This document shows positions 21,101 through 29,048 of a DNA stretch of 64,000 bases, in pieces (positions within the stretch are counted from its first letter, which is position 1; each line of letters begins with the position of its first letter). The stretch comes from Panulirus ornatus. Its lineage: Eukaryota > Arthropoda > Malacostraca > Decapoda > Palinuridae. The DNA is taken from positions 9,036,569-9,100,568 of the forward strand of contig NC_092241.1 in assembly GCF_036320965.1 (NCBI RefSeq), written 5' to 3'. A program made the position numbers and the translations under genes. A model generated the notes under the pieces. It saw nothing but the letters and a program-made list of their open reading frames with translations, was not told the origin of the DNA and did not search any database.

Positions 21101-24011
21101 AAAGGGTAGTGAGTGATGGGATGAAGAAGTAAGATTATTAGTGAAAGAGAAGAGAGAGGCATTTGGACGATTTTTGCAGGGAAAAAATGCAAATGAGTGG
21201 GAGATGTATAAAAGAAAGAGGCAGGAGGTCAAGAGAAAGGTGCAAGAGGTGAAAAAGAGGGCAAATGAGAGTTGGGGTGAGAGAGTATCATTAAATTTTA
21301 GGGAGAATAAAAAGATGTTTTGGAAGGAGGTAAATAAAGTGCGTAAGACAAGGGAGCAAATGGGAACTTCAGTGAAGGGGGCTAATGGGGAGGTGATAAC
21401 AAGTAGTGGTGATGTGAGGAGATGGAGTGAGTATTTTGAAGGTTTGTTGAATGTGTTTGATGATAGAGTGGCAGATATAGGGTGTTTTGGTCGAGGTGGT
21501 GTGCAAAGTGAGAGGCTGAGGGAAAATGATTTGGTAAACAGGGAAGAGGTAGTATAAGCTTTGCGGAAGATGAAAGCCGGCAAGGCAGCAGGTTTGGATG
21601 GTATTGCAGTGGAATCTATTAAAAAAGGGGGTAACTGTATTGTTGACTGGTTGGTAAGGTTATTTAATGTATGTATGATTCATGGTGAGGTGCCGAGGAT
21701 TGGCGGAATGCTTGCATAGTGCCATTGTACAAAGGCAAAGGGGATAAGAGTGAGTGCTCAAATTACAGAGGTATAAGTTTGTTGAGTATTCCTGGTAAAT
21801 TATATGGGAGGTTATTGATTGAGAGGGTGAAGGCATGTACAGAGCATCAGATTGGGGAAGAGCAGTGTGGTTTCAGAAGTGGTAGAGGATGTGTGGATCA
21901 GGTATTTGCTTTGAAGAATGTATGTGAGAAATACTTAGAAAAGCAAATGGATTTGTATGTAGCATTTATGGATCTGGAGAAGGCATATGATAGAGTTGAT
22001 GCTTTGTGGAAGGTATTAAGAATATATGGTGTGGGAGGCAAGTTGTTAGAAGCAGTGAAAAGTTTTTATTGAGGATGTAAGGCATGTGTACGTGAAGGAA
22101 GAGAGAAAAGTGATTGGTTCTCAGTGAATGTAGGTTTGCGGCAGAGGTGTGTGATGTCTCCATGGTTGTTTAATTTGTTTATGGATGGGGTTGTTAGGGA
22201 GGTGAATGCAAGAGTTTTGGAAAGAGGGGCAAGTATGCAGTCTGTTGTGGATGAGAGAGCTTGGGAAGTGAGTCAGTTGTTGTTCGCTGATGATACAACA
22301 CTGGTGGCTAATTCATGTGAGAAACTGCAGAAGCTGGTGACTGAGTTTGGTAAAGTGTGTGAAAGAAGAAAGTTGAGAGTAAATGTGAATAAGAGCAAGG
22401 TTATTAGGTACAGCAGGGTTGAGGGTCAAGTCATTTGGGAGGTAAGTTTGAATGGAGAAAAACTGGAGGAAGTAAAGTGTTTTAGATATCTGGGAGTGGA
22501 TCTGGCAGTGGATGGAACCATGGAAGCGGGAGTGAATCATAGGGTAGGGGGAGGGGGCGAAAATTCTGGGAGCCTTGAAGAATGTGTGGAAGTTGAGAAC
22601 ATTATCTCGGAAAGCAAAAATGGGTATGTTTGAAGGAATAGTGGTTCCAACAATATTGTATGGTTACGAGGCGTGGGCTATAGATAGAGTTGTGCACAGG
22701 AGGGTGGATGTGCTGGAAATGAGATGTTTGAGGACAATATATGGTGTGAGGGGGTTTGATCAAGTAAGTAATGAAGGGTAAGAGAGATGTGTGGAAATAC
22801 AGAGAGTGTGGTTGAGAGAGCAGAAGAGGGTGTTTTGAAATGGTTTGATCACATGGAGAGAATGAGTGAGGAAAGATTGACCAAGAGGATATATGTGTCA
22901 GTGGTGGAGGGAACAAGGAGAAGTGGGAGACCAAATTGGAGGTGGAAAGATGGAGTGAAAAAGATTTTGAGTGATTGGGGTCTGAACATGCAGGAGGGTG
23001 AAAGGCATGTAAGGAATAGAGTGAATTGGAACGATGTGGTATACCGGGGTTGACGCACTGTCAATGGATTGAACCTGGGCATGTGAGGCATCTGGGGTAA
23101 ACCATGGAAAGTTCTGTGGGGCCTGGATGTGGAAAGGGAGCTGTGGTTTCAGTGCATTATTACATGACAGCTAGAGACTGAGTGTGAACGAATAGGGCCT
23201 TTGTTGTCTTTTCCTAGCGCTACCTCACACACATGAGGGGGAGGGGGTTTTTATTCCATGTGTGGCAAGGTGGCGATGGGAATAAATGAAGGCAGACAGT
23301 ATGAATTATGTACATGTGTATATATGTATATGTCTGTGTGTGTATATATATGTATACATTGAGATGTATAGGTATGTATATTTGCATGTGTGGACGTGTA
23401 TGTGTATACATGTGTATGTGGGTGGGTTGGGCCATTCTTTCATCTGTTTCCTTGCGCTACTTCGCTGACGCGGGAGACAGCGACAAAGCAAAATAAATAA
23501 ATAAAAATGAATAAATATAAATAAAATATTTGGGCTAAATTCAATCCCTGAACCATCATATTTCACAAAAGGCGATAAAAATGTTGGAATTATAGGTAGT
23601 AACACTTTCATCACAAAAAATAGCTCATTCTAGATGTCTTCATGCTTGAATATATGTTAGGATCTCAAGACTAGAAATGATTCTGCATATGATCCACACC
23701 ATTTTGGTTGGAAAAAGTTAATTATTTAGAATATAATTAATATGATTTTCATAAAGGTACTGGGTTCTGCATTATGTAAAATTTTCCTTTGTATTTAGGT
23801 AAATCCGTCAGAGTGCATCATGGTTGGAGACAAAATTGAAACAGACATCAAAGGTGGAATGAATGCTGGTGTTGGAGCCACCGTTTGGGTCAATGCTAGG
23901 AACAAATCTGCTCCAGATGATATCCAGCCAGACTTCACAATTGTTAATGTGACCAAACTTCCAGACATTCTCCCTACTATAACAGCTGCCTCTCAGAATG
24001 AAGAAAGTTGA
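10933..24011 (+). CDS. NANP: N-acylneuraminate-9-phosphatase (HAD family), visible exons joined
   Basis: NANP removes the phosphate from N-acetylneuraminate 9-phosphate, the last step of sialic acid synthesis before activation; the enzyme is cytosolic. Four exons (10933-11116, 13896-14012, 17694-17830, 23799-24011) give 216 residues plus TGA, with matching phases (1, 1, 0) and GT/AG borders. HAD motif II is LITNG, split by an intron. Motif III lysine lies in VEKPNK. Motif IV is GDKIETDIKGG, followed by TVWVN, all typical of the NANP/YjjG-like branch. The N-terminal ~20-25 residues with motif I (DxDxT nucleophile) are absent; an upstream exon, probably before the window or unrecognised, must supply them. 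The introns are filled with LINEs. No canonical AATAAA was seen in the first ~0.8 kb after the stop. Other HAD phosphatases remain possible, but the spacing of motifs fits NANP best. Confidence 0.85.
11175..11833 (+). mobile_element. LINE fragment L6, truncated at both ends
   Basis: It holds the post-RT C-terminal region only: NGEKLEEVKCFRY at 11196 onward, LYGCEAWAIDRV, the GRPNWRW-like RRPNWRWKDEVKKIL block, and the end of the ORF near 11760-11830. Frameshifts and a TAG at about 11611 break it. Unlike other copies it lacks a 3' UTR, so it is probably deleted at the right end. It lies in a NANP intron. Confidence 0.8.
11868..12112. mobile_element. Fold-back (MITE-like) element
   Basis: Two inverted arms of about 75-80 bp face each other. 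The left arm (about 11873-11951) begins CCTATGAGTCCACAGGG and ends CACATCATCA. The right arm (about 12034-12109) begins TGATGATGTGATTACACG and ends GTGGACTCATAGG. The ~80-bp centre is not coding. It adjoins a long (TA)n tract. It is non-autonomous and its superfamily could not be assigned. Confidence 0.7.
12107..12181. repeat. (TA)n microsatellite
   Basis: About 75 bp of nearly pure TA dinucleotides lie between the fold-back element and the tail of LINE L7. Confidence 0.95.
12182..13877 (-). mobile_element. LINE copy L7, 5' truncated, next to a NANP splice site
   Basis: On the - strand the order is RT (from about the FRSG region), FADDTALV near 13390, the C-terminal region, the long-type 3' UTR and the tail motif at about 12215-12240. 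The copy is broken by frameshifts and stops. Between about 12545 and 12985 it differs from all other copies by dozens of A-to-G changes on its sense strand. Its 5' junction at about 13877 is 18 bp before NANP exon 13896. Confidence 0.85.
13896..14012 (+). CDS. NANP: NANP exon (end of cap, start of HAD motif II)
   Basis: The acceptor TTTATTGCAG lies only 18 bp after the end of LINE L7. The peptide begins DVYSLWKLERL and ends NLGLITN, so the TNG of motif II is split by the next intron. Donor AATG|GTGTGT. Length is 117 bp, phase 1 to 1. Confidence 0.85.
14013..15045 (+). other. NANP intron, unique part
   Basis: No repeat or exon was recognised here. It is the start of the intron between the exons at 13896 and 17694. 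Confidence 0.5.
15046..16850 (-). mobile_element. LINE 3' UTR L8, split by the nested insertion L9
   Basis: A - strand LINE tail begins at 15046 (TTCACTGTCTCCCACGTTAGC) and stops at 15223. It resumes at 16634-16850 with ACATAATTCATACTG through to CCACAAAACTTTCC. The two parts join perfectly relative to uninterrupted copies such as 35090-35395. Confidence 0.85.
15224..16633 (+). mobile_element. LINE copy L9 inserted into L8
   Basis: This 5'-truncated copy begins in RT (REESDWFSVNVGLRQGCV). It has F-T-D-D in place of the FADD active-site box and runs through the C-terminal region to a long 3' UTR ending AAATAAATAAATAG. The flanking 11-bp duplication ACATAATTCAT (15213-15223 and 16634-16644) proves insertion into L8. 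A lost CATGTGAG segment and small indels break the frame. Confidence 0.9.
16851..17693 (+). other. NANP intron, unique part
   Basis: Apart from a short poly(A) run near 16945, no repeat or exon was recognised. Confidence 0.5.
17694..17830 (+). CDS. NANP: NANP exon (HAD motif II end and motif III)
   Basis: Acceptor TTTTATACTTCAG, donor AAA|GTAAGT. The peptide starts GPSVAQWEKIN, contains FFDTVIVSGDLDVEKPNK with the conserved motif III lysine, and ends ACSELK. It closes in phase 0. Confidence 0.9.
17918..18048 (-). mobile_element. Old LINE 3' tail fragment L10
   Basis: A decayed tail motif (CACACTGACAAGGTAGTACC) is followed by the GGCCTCATTCATTCACATCC and CACTGAAACCACAGCCCCC segments in - strand order. 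Confidence 0.6.
18050..18478 (+). mobile_element. CR1/L2-like LINE 3' end fragment
   Basis: This is a different LINE family. Its conceptual fragments resemble the end of CR1/L2-type RT ORFs: ELRELSYRRWLKALHL, then RGDLITTFKYL, then TRGTKMKFRTTLVKKDVQKYF, FVDEFNRM and SIHKFKKLYD. In that family these correspond to the conserved LSYEERL, RRGDLIETYKIL, and WNxLP...SVNxFKxxLD blocks. The frame is broken. The final frame stops at about 18430, followed by a short 3' region ending GGTAATTACAAC. Confidence 0.6.
18700..21056 (+). repeat. ~300-bp tandem array, about four units, invaded by LINEs
   Basis: Units begin near 18713, 19019, 20602 and 20791. Shared blocks in order are TTGCTTGAAAA, GGGGTTGAAAT(A/T)TTG(T/C)TT, GTCATTAA, ATTATTTGTTT, GGAAGCATTA and a TATAGAAG phrase. 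LINE L11 interrupts it at 19340-20598. L12 interrupts it again after 21059, and the array appears to resume briefly at about 23527 (GGGCTAAATTCAATCCCTGAACC). It lies in a NANP intron and no function is evident. Confidence 0.75.
19340..20598 (-). mobile_element. LINE copy L11, short-tail type
   Basis: This 5'-truncated - strand copy inserted into the 300-bp array. Its poly(A) tail reads as T at 19340-19359, next to the tail motif CCCGCGTTTGCGAGGTAGC. The 3' UTR is the short type (TACCTACACAGCTTTCCATGG). One frame is open from 20393 to 19548, covering FADD and the C-terminal GRPNWRW region. A 2-nt deletion near 20388 breaks the frame just upstream and is shared with L17. Flanked by AACAT (19335-19339, 20599-20603). 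Confidence 0.85.
21060..23515 (+). mobile_element. LINE copy L12
   Basis: It starts in the linker between APE and RT (GSEWWDEEV-like region), continues through the full RT and C-terminal region, and ends in a long 3' UTR with AAATAAATAAATAAAAA. A TATAAATAAAA duplication flanks it (21049-21059, 23516-23526). Inactivated by TAA at about 21554, a frameshift near 21693, loss of two codons near 22000, TGA at about 22070 and further indels at 22555 and 22780. Confidence 0.85.
23799..24011 (+). CDS. NANP: NANP terminal coding exon (HAD motif IV)
   Basis: Acceptor CTTTGTATTTAG. The peptide opens VNPSECIMVGDKIETD, carrying the acidic Mg2+-binding motif IV, then GGMNAGVGATVWVN, and ends ITAASQNEES before TGA at 24009-24011. 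The match to NANP C-termini is strong. Confidence 0.93.
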   Translation, partial: VNPSECIMVGDKIETDIKGGMNAGVGATVWVNARNKSAPDDIQPDFTIVNVTKLPDILPTITAASQNEES

Positions 24012-24784
24012 TGTATGATACATATTAAGTACAAATTACAGGGAAAATGAACTGTAAATTCATTATTTTAAGATTTGTTTCTCACCTACAAGCATCTGAG
24101 AGAGCATTATCTTGGTGGGGAGTTAAAACACAGTTGGATCCACCAAAGTGATTTCATCATGATTCCCCCTCTTTGACCATACAGTTTGAGGCTGGCAGAT
24201 GCCTGTCAAGAAAGACTTAACGACCATATACGGTAACCTGCTCAGACCCATGATTCTGCAAGGCTGACTGAGCCAAATCCATTCCACATCCATTCTCTTT
24301 ACTAGCTCATCCTGGTACTGCCTGAATCATCTGTCATCATCATTTTTGGCCTTCAGATTGAAGACTGGAGTTGCATTATTGTCTTGGGTGTTTCACAGTA
24401 GCCTTTGTACATAGTATTTGACGCAGCTCTGTATCTTTCCTGTATATTGAGACCCTTGGATCGTTTGTTTTATTCGTATGAGCAGTTGCCTTTGATATAT
24501 CCCTCATGAAAATTCTATGTGCATCAGATGTACAGTTTCCCCAAGTAGTGATGTCACGGAATTCAGTGAATTTCGTTCAGTAGCAACATTCGGCATCTTA
24601 CCCAACTAGACGTATTTTTCCCTGTATTTCATCAAGTGAAGGACAGTGAACTGAAATAATCCTAAGTATATTTTGTTGTTTGAGTTAATGGTATAGCTTC
24701 AATCACCAGTCAAAATAGTTAGCATTTTAAAGACTGAAATATTGGAAAACGAAGCATTATGACACCAAGTTATCGCTGAAAGAC

Positions 24785-24787
<3 letters not shown>
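24012..24787 (+). other. Probable NANP 3' UTR and flank
   Basis: This follows the NANP stop directly and is free of recognised repeats. No AATAAA was found, so the cleavage site is unknown. Confidence 0.4.

Positions 24788-24872
<85 letters not shown>
24788..24872. repeat. (GA)n microsatellite
   Basis: About 85 bp of uninterrupted GA dinucleotide repeats. A serine/leucine-rich open frame on the - strand here is a repeat artefact. Confidence 0.97.
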
Positions 24873-24874
<2 letters not shown>

Positions 24875-27800
24875 TCGCGGTAATGCTAGTTTTGATTATC
24901 ATTGATGGTTACACGTTATGAATAACCCTTCTCTAACATATGTCATGGAAATGGGATTTTGGGTTTATGAATAACAAGGAAAACTTATTACGACACGCCG
25001 TTTACATAAGGGAAAACTTTAGTGGCAAATATATGCGAAAATCTTGTGGCACTTGCCAAACCAACTCGGTAAAGTCATATGCGAGGCTACACTAAGTATT
25101 AGTTGTGCCTTTTTTTTTTTTTGTTTTGTTTTATTGTCCCCAATACTTGGCGTAAGTGTAATAATAATATTACTGATATTAATAATGCAAAGAATGATTT
25201 CCAGAGAGAGGAAAAAAGTCCAAGGGTGGGTGACACGCGTTTAAGGCAGGTGGAACAAAGGGTGGCTGGTTTGGAGGGGAGCTGGGTGGAATACTGACAG
25301 AATTAATGTTTCACACATAAGTGTCTGCATTGCTTTCAAACAGATAGGCATTTAGCAGTTTTGAAGGTTGCTGTGGGAGCGGGTACGGAGTGGGGAAGTG
25401 TGCCCAGCTAGTAGGTATTGCCATATTTGAAAAGTTAGTTATTTACGCACGTCATGACGCTGCATAACAGGAACAATAGACATTTATGAATAGCAAAGAC
25501 GTTGCTTAGTAATTTAGGATACTATAAACCAATGTTTTTTTTTTTCATTTAGCAGTTACAGGTGATCAACTTACATTAATCGTGGCACAAGTGACTTCTT
25601 TCTCCAATCCCTCCCTCCCACTCCCTTACTCCTTCATACCCACTAAACTCAAACTCGGTCACAGCAAATTTATAAGCTGTCTATGATTATTTTCTTTCCA
25701 TGATAACATAAGATTTTGCTTGTGTTTTTGGAAGCATCTAAAATGAGCGGGACACACTTTGGTGTTATAAAAGTTTAGGCAATGTGGCATGAGAGGCGGC
25801 AGCATCTTGCTAGCTCATCTTCTCGATTCGCCAAAGGAAGTAAGTTATTTAAGTCTTACTGATGGACAGCTAGACGTATTCATGTCTATAAATCGAAAGA
25901 AACTTAGAATATGGATTTATGAATTGATTTTCCATAAGAGGAGCTCTGCAAAGACAAAGAAGACCTGGGGATGCGAGAGGATGAGGTAGTTGGCAAGATA
26001 TATTTTGCAGAATATGACGACATCATTACTTGGGTCAATTGTACGTCCTGTGTGTGTGTGTGTGTGTGTGTCAACTGAGCTGGTGACAGGTTACATGATA
26101 GGAGTTGTGGTAGGTGGAACATAGCAGATTGACGTGAACTATTGTACAGTTGGCCACAAATAGATCATAATGTTCTTGCAGATAGGTATGGTATGTTTTC
26201 TATACGTGATAACGATTAGTCATGTAAAAATGTATGGTCAATATTTCGTGGTGTTCCTAAAGGCCTGTTGTTGTACAGCAGCTCTCTCTCACAACTTAAT
26301 GATTAAGTTAGACGACCCTTTATTAGCAAATATGCCTCAATGTCCTTTCTTCGGTATATGTGATGAGGGACAAGAGAAGGGGTCCACGGTGGGGAAAGGG
26401 GGGACAGGAACTGATGGAGGTATAGAATATGCCTTATGGGGATACGGGATTTTGTTCATGGCGTTTTGAATGTATTCAGATGCAAATGGTGGCTTGCACA
26501 AATATTATTAGGGTAAGCCATGATGATTTATTAACCGATTAGAGGCAATTACGGAAGTATGAAGACAGCTACAATGTCACTGGCTAGAGATAATAGGATC
26601 AACATGTTAGGAACTTCAGCGGGTTTGTAAGGGAAACAGAGGAGTAGTAGAGGTCACAAGACGTAACCATTTGCCCATAAATATTGTACGTTCCTCTTTG
26701 ACACAGTTACTTTTTTATATTTAAGTATATGATATACACTTGCTAATAGTGTCATCTAATATGATTATTACGTAATGAATGACAGCTGGTGTGCGTCAAC
26801 AGCAGAGCTTGGTAACAACACGATATATTGTATTCATTAACATTCATGGGTATTATTTGTTGTTGTTGTTGTTCTACGAAACATACTACCACATTCATCA
26901 GCAAGAAAAAATTGACTTTTATTAATGGCCATCGATTTAACATATCCTGCTGTTCAACTCACCCTTACCCTCCCCCCACCCCCCATACTCTGCCCTGTGT
27001 CGTGACGTCACGATAATCTCCATCTTGGTCAACTGGTCATATTGTTTTGCTGATGTTTGTTGAGGTTTAGTGGATTACCCTTGTGGCTTTGGATTTTCCC
27101 ACTTTCAGGAGAGGATAGTGTGGATTTTGAGGCAAGTCATGAAGGATAATCTTTGTGTTTTAGTGATTAATGTGGATGTGTGTGCACTTGGTACTCGCAT
27201 GGCTGCGTACGTGGCTGATGAATAGGTGTGTGAAGGATAGAAGAAATTTATTGACAGCAGACCGCTCCCTTATCTTTCCATTTTCAAAAGAACTAGTATT
27301 CACTTCAAGATAATTACAGACTAAGGCAGTAAATGTTACCTTCATACACCTCGTTATGTCACATACCCCATAGGTCTGGGTAGGATTACAGGGTTGGTAC
27401 ATGCCTGTGAACATTGCTCGTGTGTGCCAACTTATGGAGGGTGGTATCTGTATTTTAATCCCCCACTTACCTAGTCCTCTCTCAGATCCTTAATGGGTTC
27501 TTCCTTTGGTAGATAAATGTTTTTTTTATTATTATTATTCTCACCCAAAACCTGCATTATTTACTACTGAAGTGTTGATGTTAAAGAGTATGAATTTATA
27601 GACTTATCTGAAGGCAATAACATTAGTAGCATAAGATTTGTAAAGTAACCTTAAGCCCAGTTAAGAATTTTATCAAAGAATTATAATGTATTCACTCCAT
27701 GGAATAATTGTAATTTTTTTTTTTTTGCATTGGCAAATCACTTCGATATTTGGTAAGTAGTTATGAATTAAGATGACTATTCATATTTTGATTTTATACA

Positions 27801-29036
27801 AAATGCATTATTGCTGTTTTGGAGATAGTTTTAGTTAAAAGATTATAGCCTAGTGTTTATGGTAATTTCTTGCCTTTTGAGCTCACCATATGGCATGATT
27901 TTATAGACATTAATGGTTTTATTAGGCGGATTTTGCTCGCCCTGAGGGTTTTTAGTATTAGTATTATTATTAGTATTGATTTGCTGAGTTACTCTAGATT
28001 ATCTCTGAGCCTGAAAGTTATTCAAATGCTAATGTGGTGAACCTTGACCGGGACACATTTAGACAGTTCTTGGAATCAACTTTGGCCCTCTGATGCTAAC
28101 ATTAGAACCTCAGTTACCGTATGCAGACGTATGGGCATGGAATGGCAAGGTTCCTAAAGTTTTTTAGCTCCATGTTTTGGGCCTATAGGCTCTTGATCTG
28201 AATGAGGCAAGATTTTGATGACATGTTGCAGGAAGCAACTGCATGATATGTTTTGAGTTCCTGGTGTGCCAAGAATTTTCTTGTGTACCCATATTTGCTC
28301 ACTTCTTGGTAAGTATTTCGGCTTTCTCCTCTGTAGAAAAGTAAGAGCCAACCGTCTCGAAACACAGAGGAAAGAAATACTGTGCCCAGAAGCAAAATTC
28401 CCAAAATAAAGTGGTAGCCAGGAAGTGTGATGAAAGAACAGCTTTCCCTCATGATAGCCTGAGGTACTTGATGCTCACACCATTAGACATGGTAGTTTCA
28501 GCGACTAGGTGTATGATGATATCATCCTGAGAGCATATGCTTTTACTCTCAATAAACCTTAGTTGTGTACTGCTTTTGAAAATGTATGGGGGCGGACAGT
28601 GTTTTTTGCGGACACTATTACAAGAGAATCAAGGATTCTTTAGTCAAAACTCCTCTCTGCCGTAGAATCGAAAGATTTTTTCTAAACTTGTGTATAAACC
28701 TGTTGAGCATTCTCTTGTACAAGCTATGAGGAGGACAGGTACTTGATGGCCCCCCAGCAGGAAGAGAGCAATAAGCTTTGCTAAGATTGTTTGTGCTTTA
28801 GTTAAAGATACTAAAAAAAATGATTAACACTTTTCATAGCGGTTGCTGTTCATACCATAATGTGAATGTTGAACACATAAGACAGTCTTCCCCAGAGATT
28901 AGAATTATTAATTGCAATTTAGCTTGGGCTGAGAGAACATAATCTAGTTGAGGAACTCTAGTAGTATTTGGCTAGTTTCATTGTGATCATGAACATTCAG
29001 CCATGATATTACAGGTCTTGTGGAAATATTTGACTT
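24873..29036. other. Intergenic DNA, mostly without recognised features
   Basis: It contains a (TG)n run at about 26048-26071, the promoter candidate at 26990-27030, and short (ATT)n runs near 27525 and 27957. An 89-codon - strand open frame at 28183-28452 was not recognised. No exon could be supported. Confidence 0.4.
26990..27030 (+). promoter_or_regulatory. Candidate TATA-less promoter: CRE plus YY1-like site
   Basis: A palindromic cAMP-response element TGACGTCA lies at 27003-27010, inside CGTGACGTCACG. CCATCTTG, a YY1-type core often at +1 to +20 of TATA-less promoters, follows about 10 bp later. Such pairs are typical of housekeeping promoters. The gene it might serve is unknown; the terminal exon at 47604 lies downstream on the same strand. 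Confidence 0.35.
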
Positions 29037-29048
29037 GAAATTGTTTTA

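Noticed and set aside
24699..24902. Leu/Ser repeat open frame on the - strand
   Set aside because: A direct translation of the (GA)n microsatellite.
25766..25810. TATAAAAG followed by an ATG frame MRGGSILLAHLLDSPKE ending at a GTAAGT donor
   Set aside because: The ATG lies only ~16 bp after the TATA, so transcription would start at or after it. No matching downstream exon was found.
28183..28452. 89-codon - strand frame
   Set aside because: No recognisable motif, no promoter, and composition similar to its surroundings.
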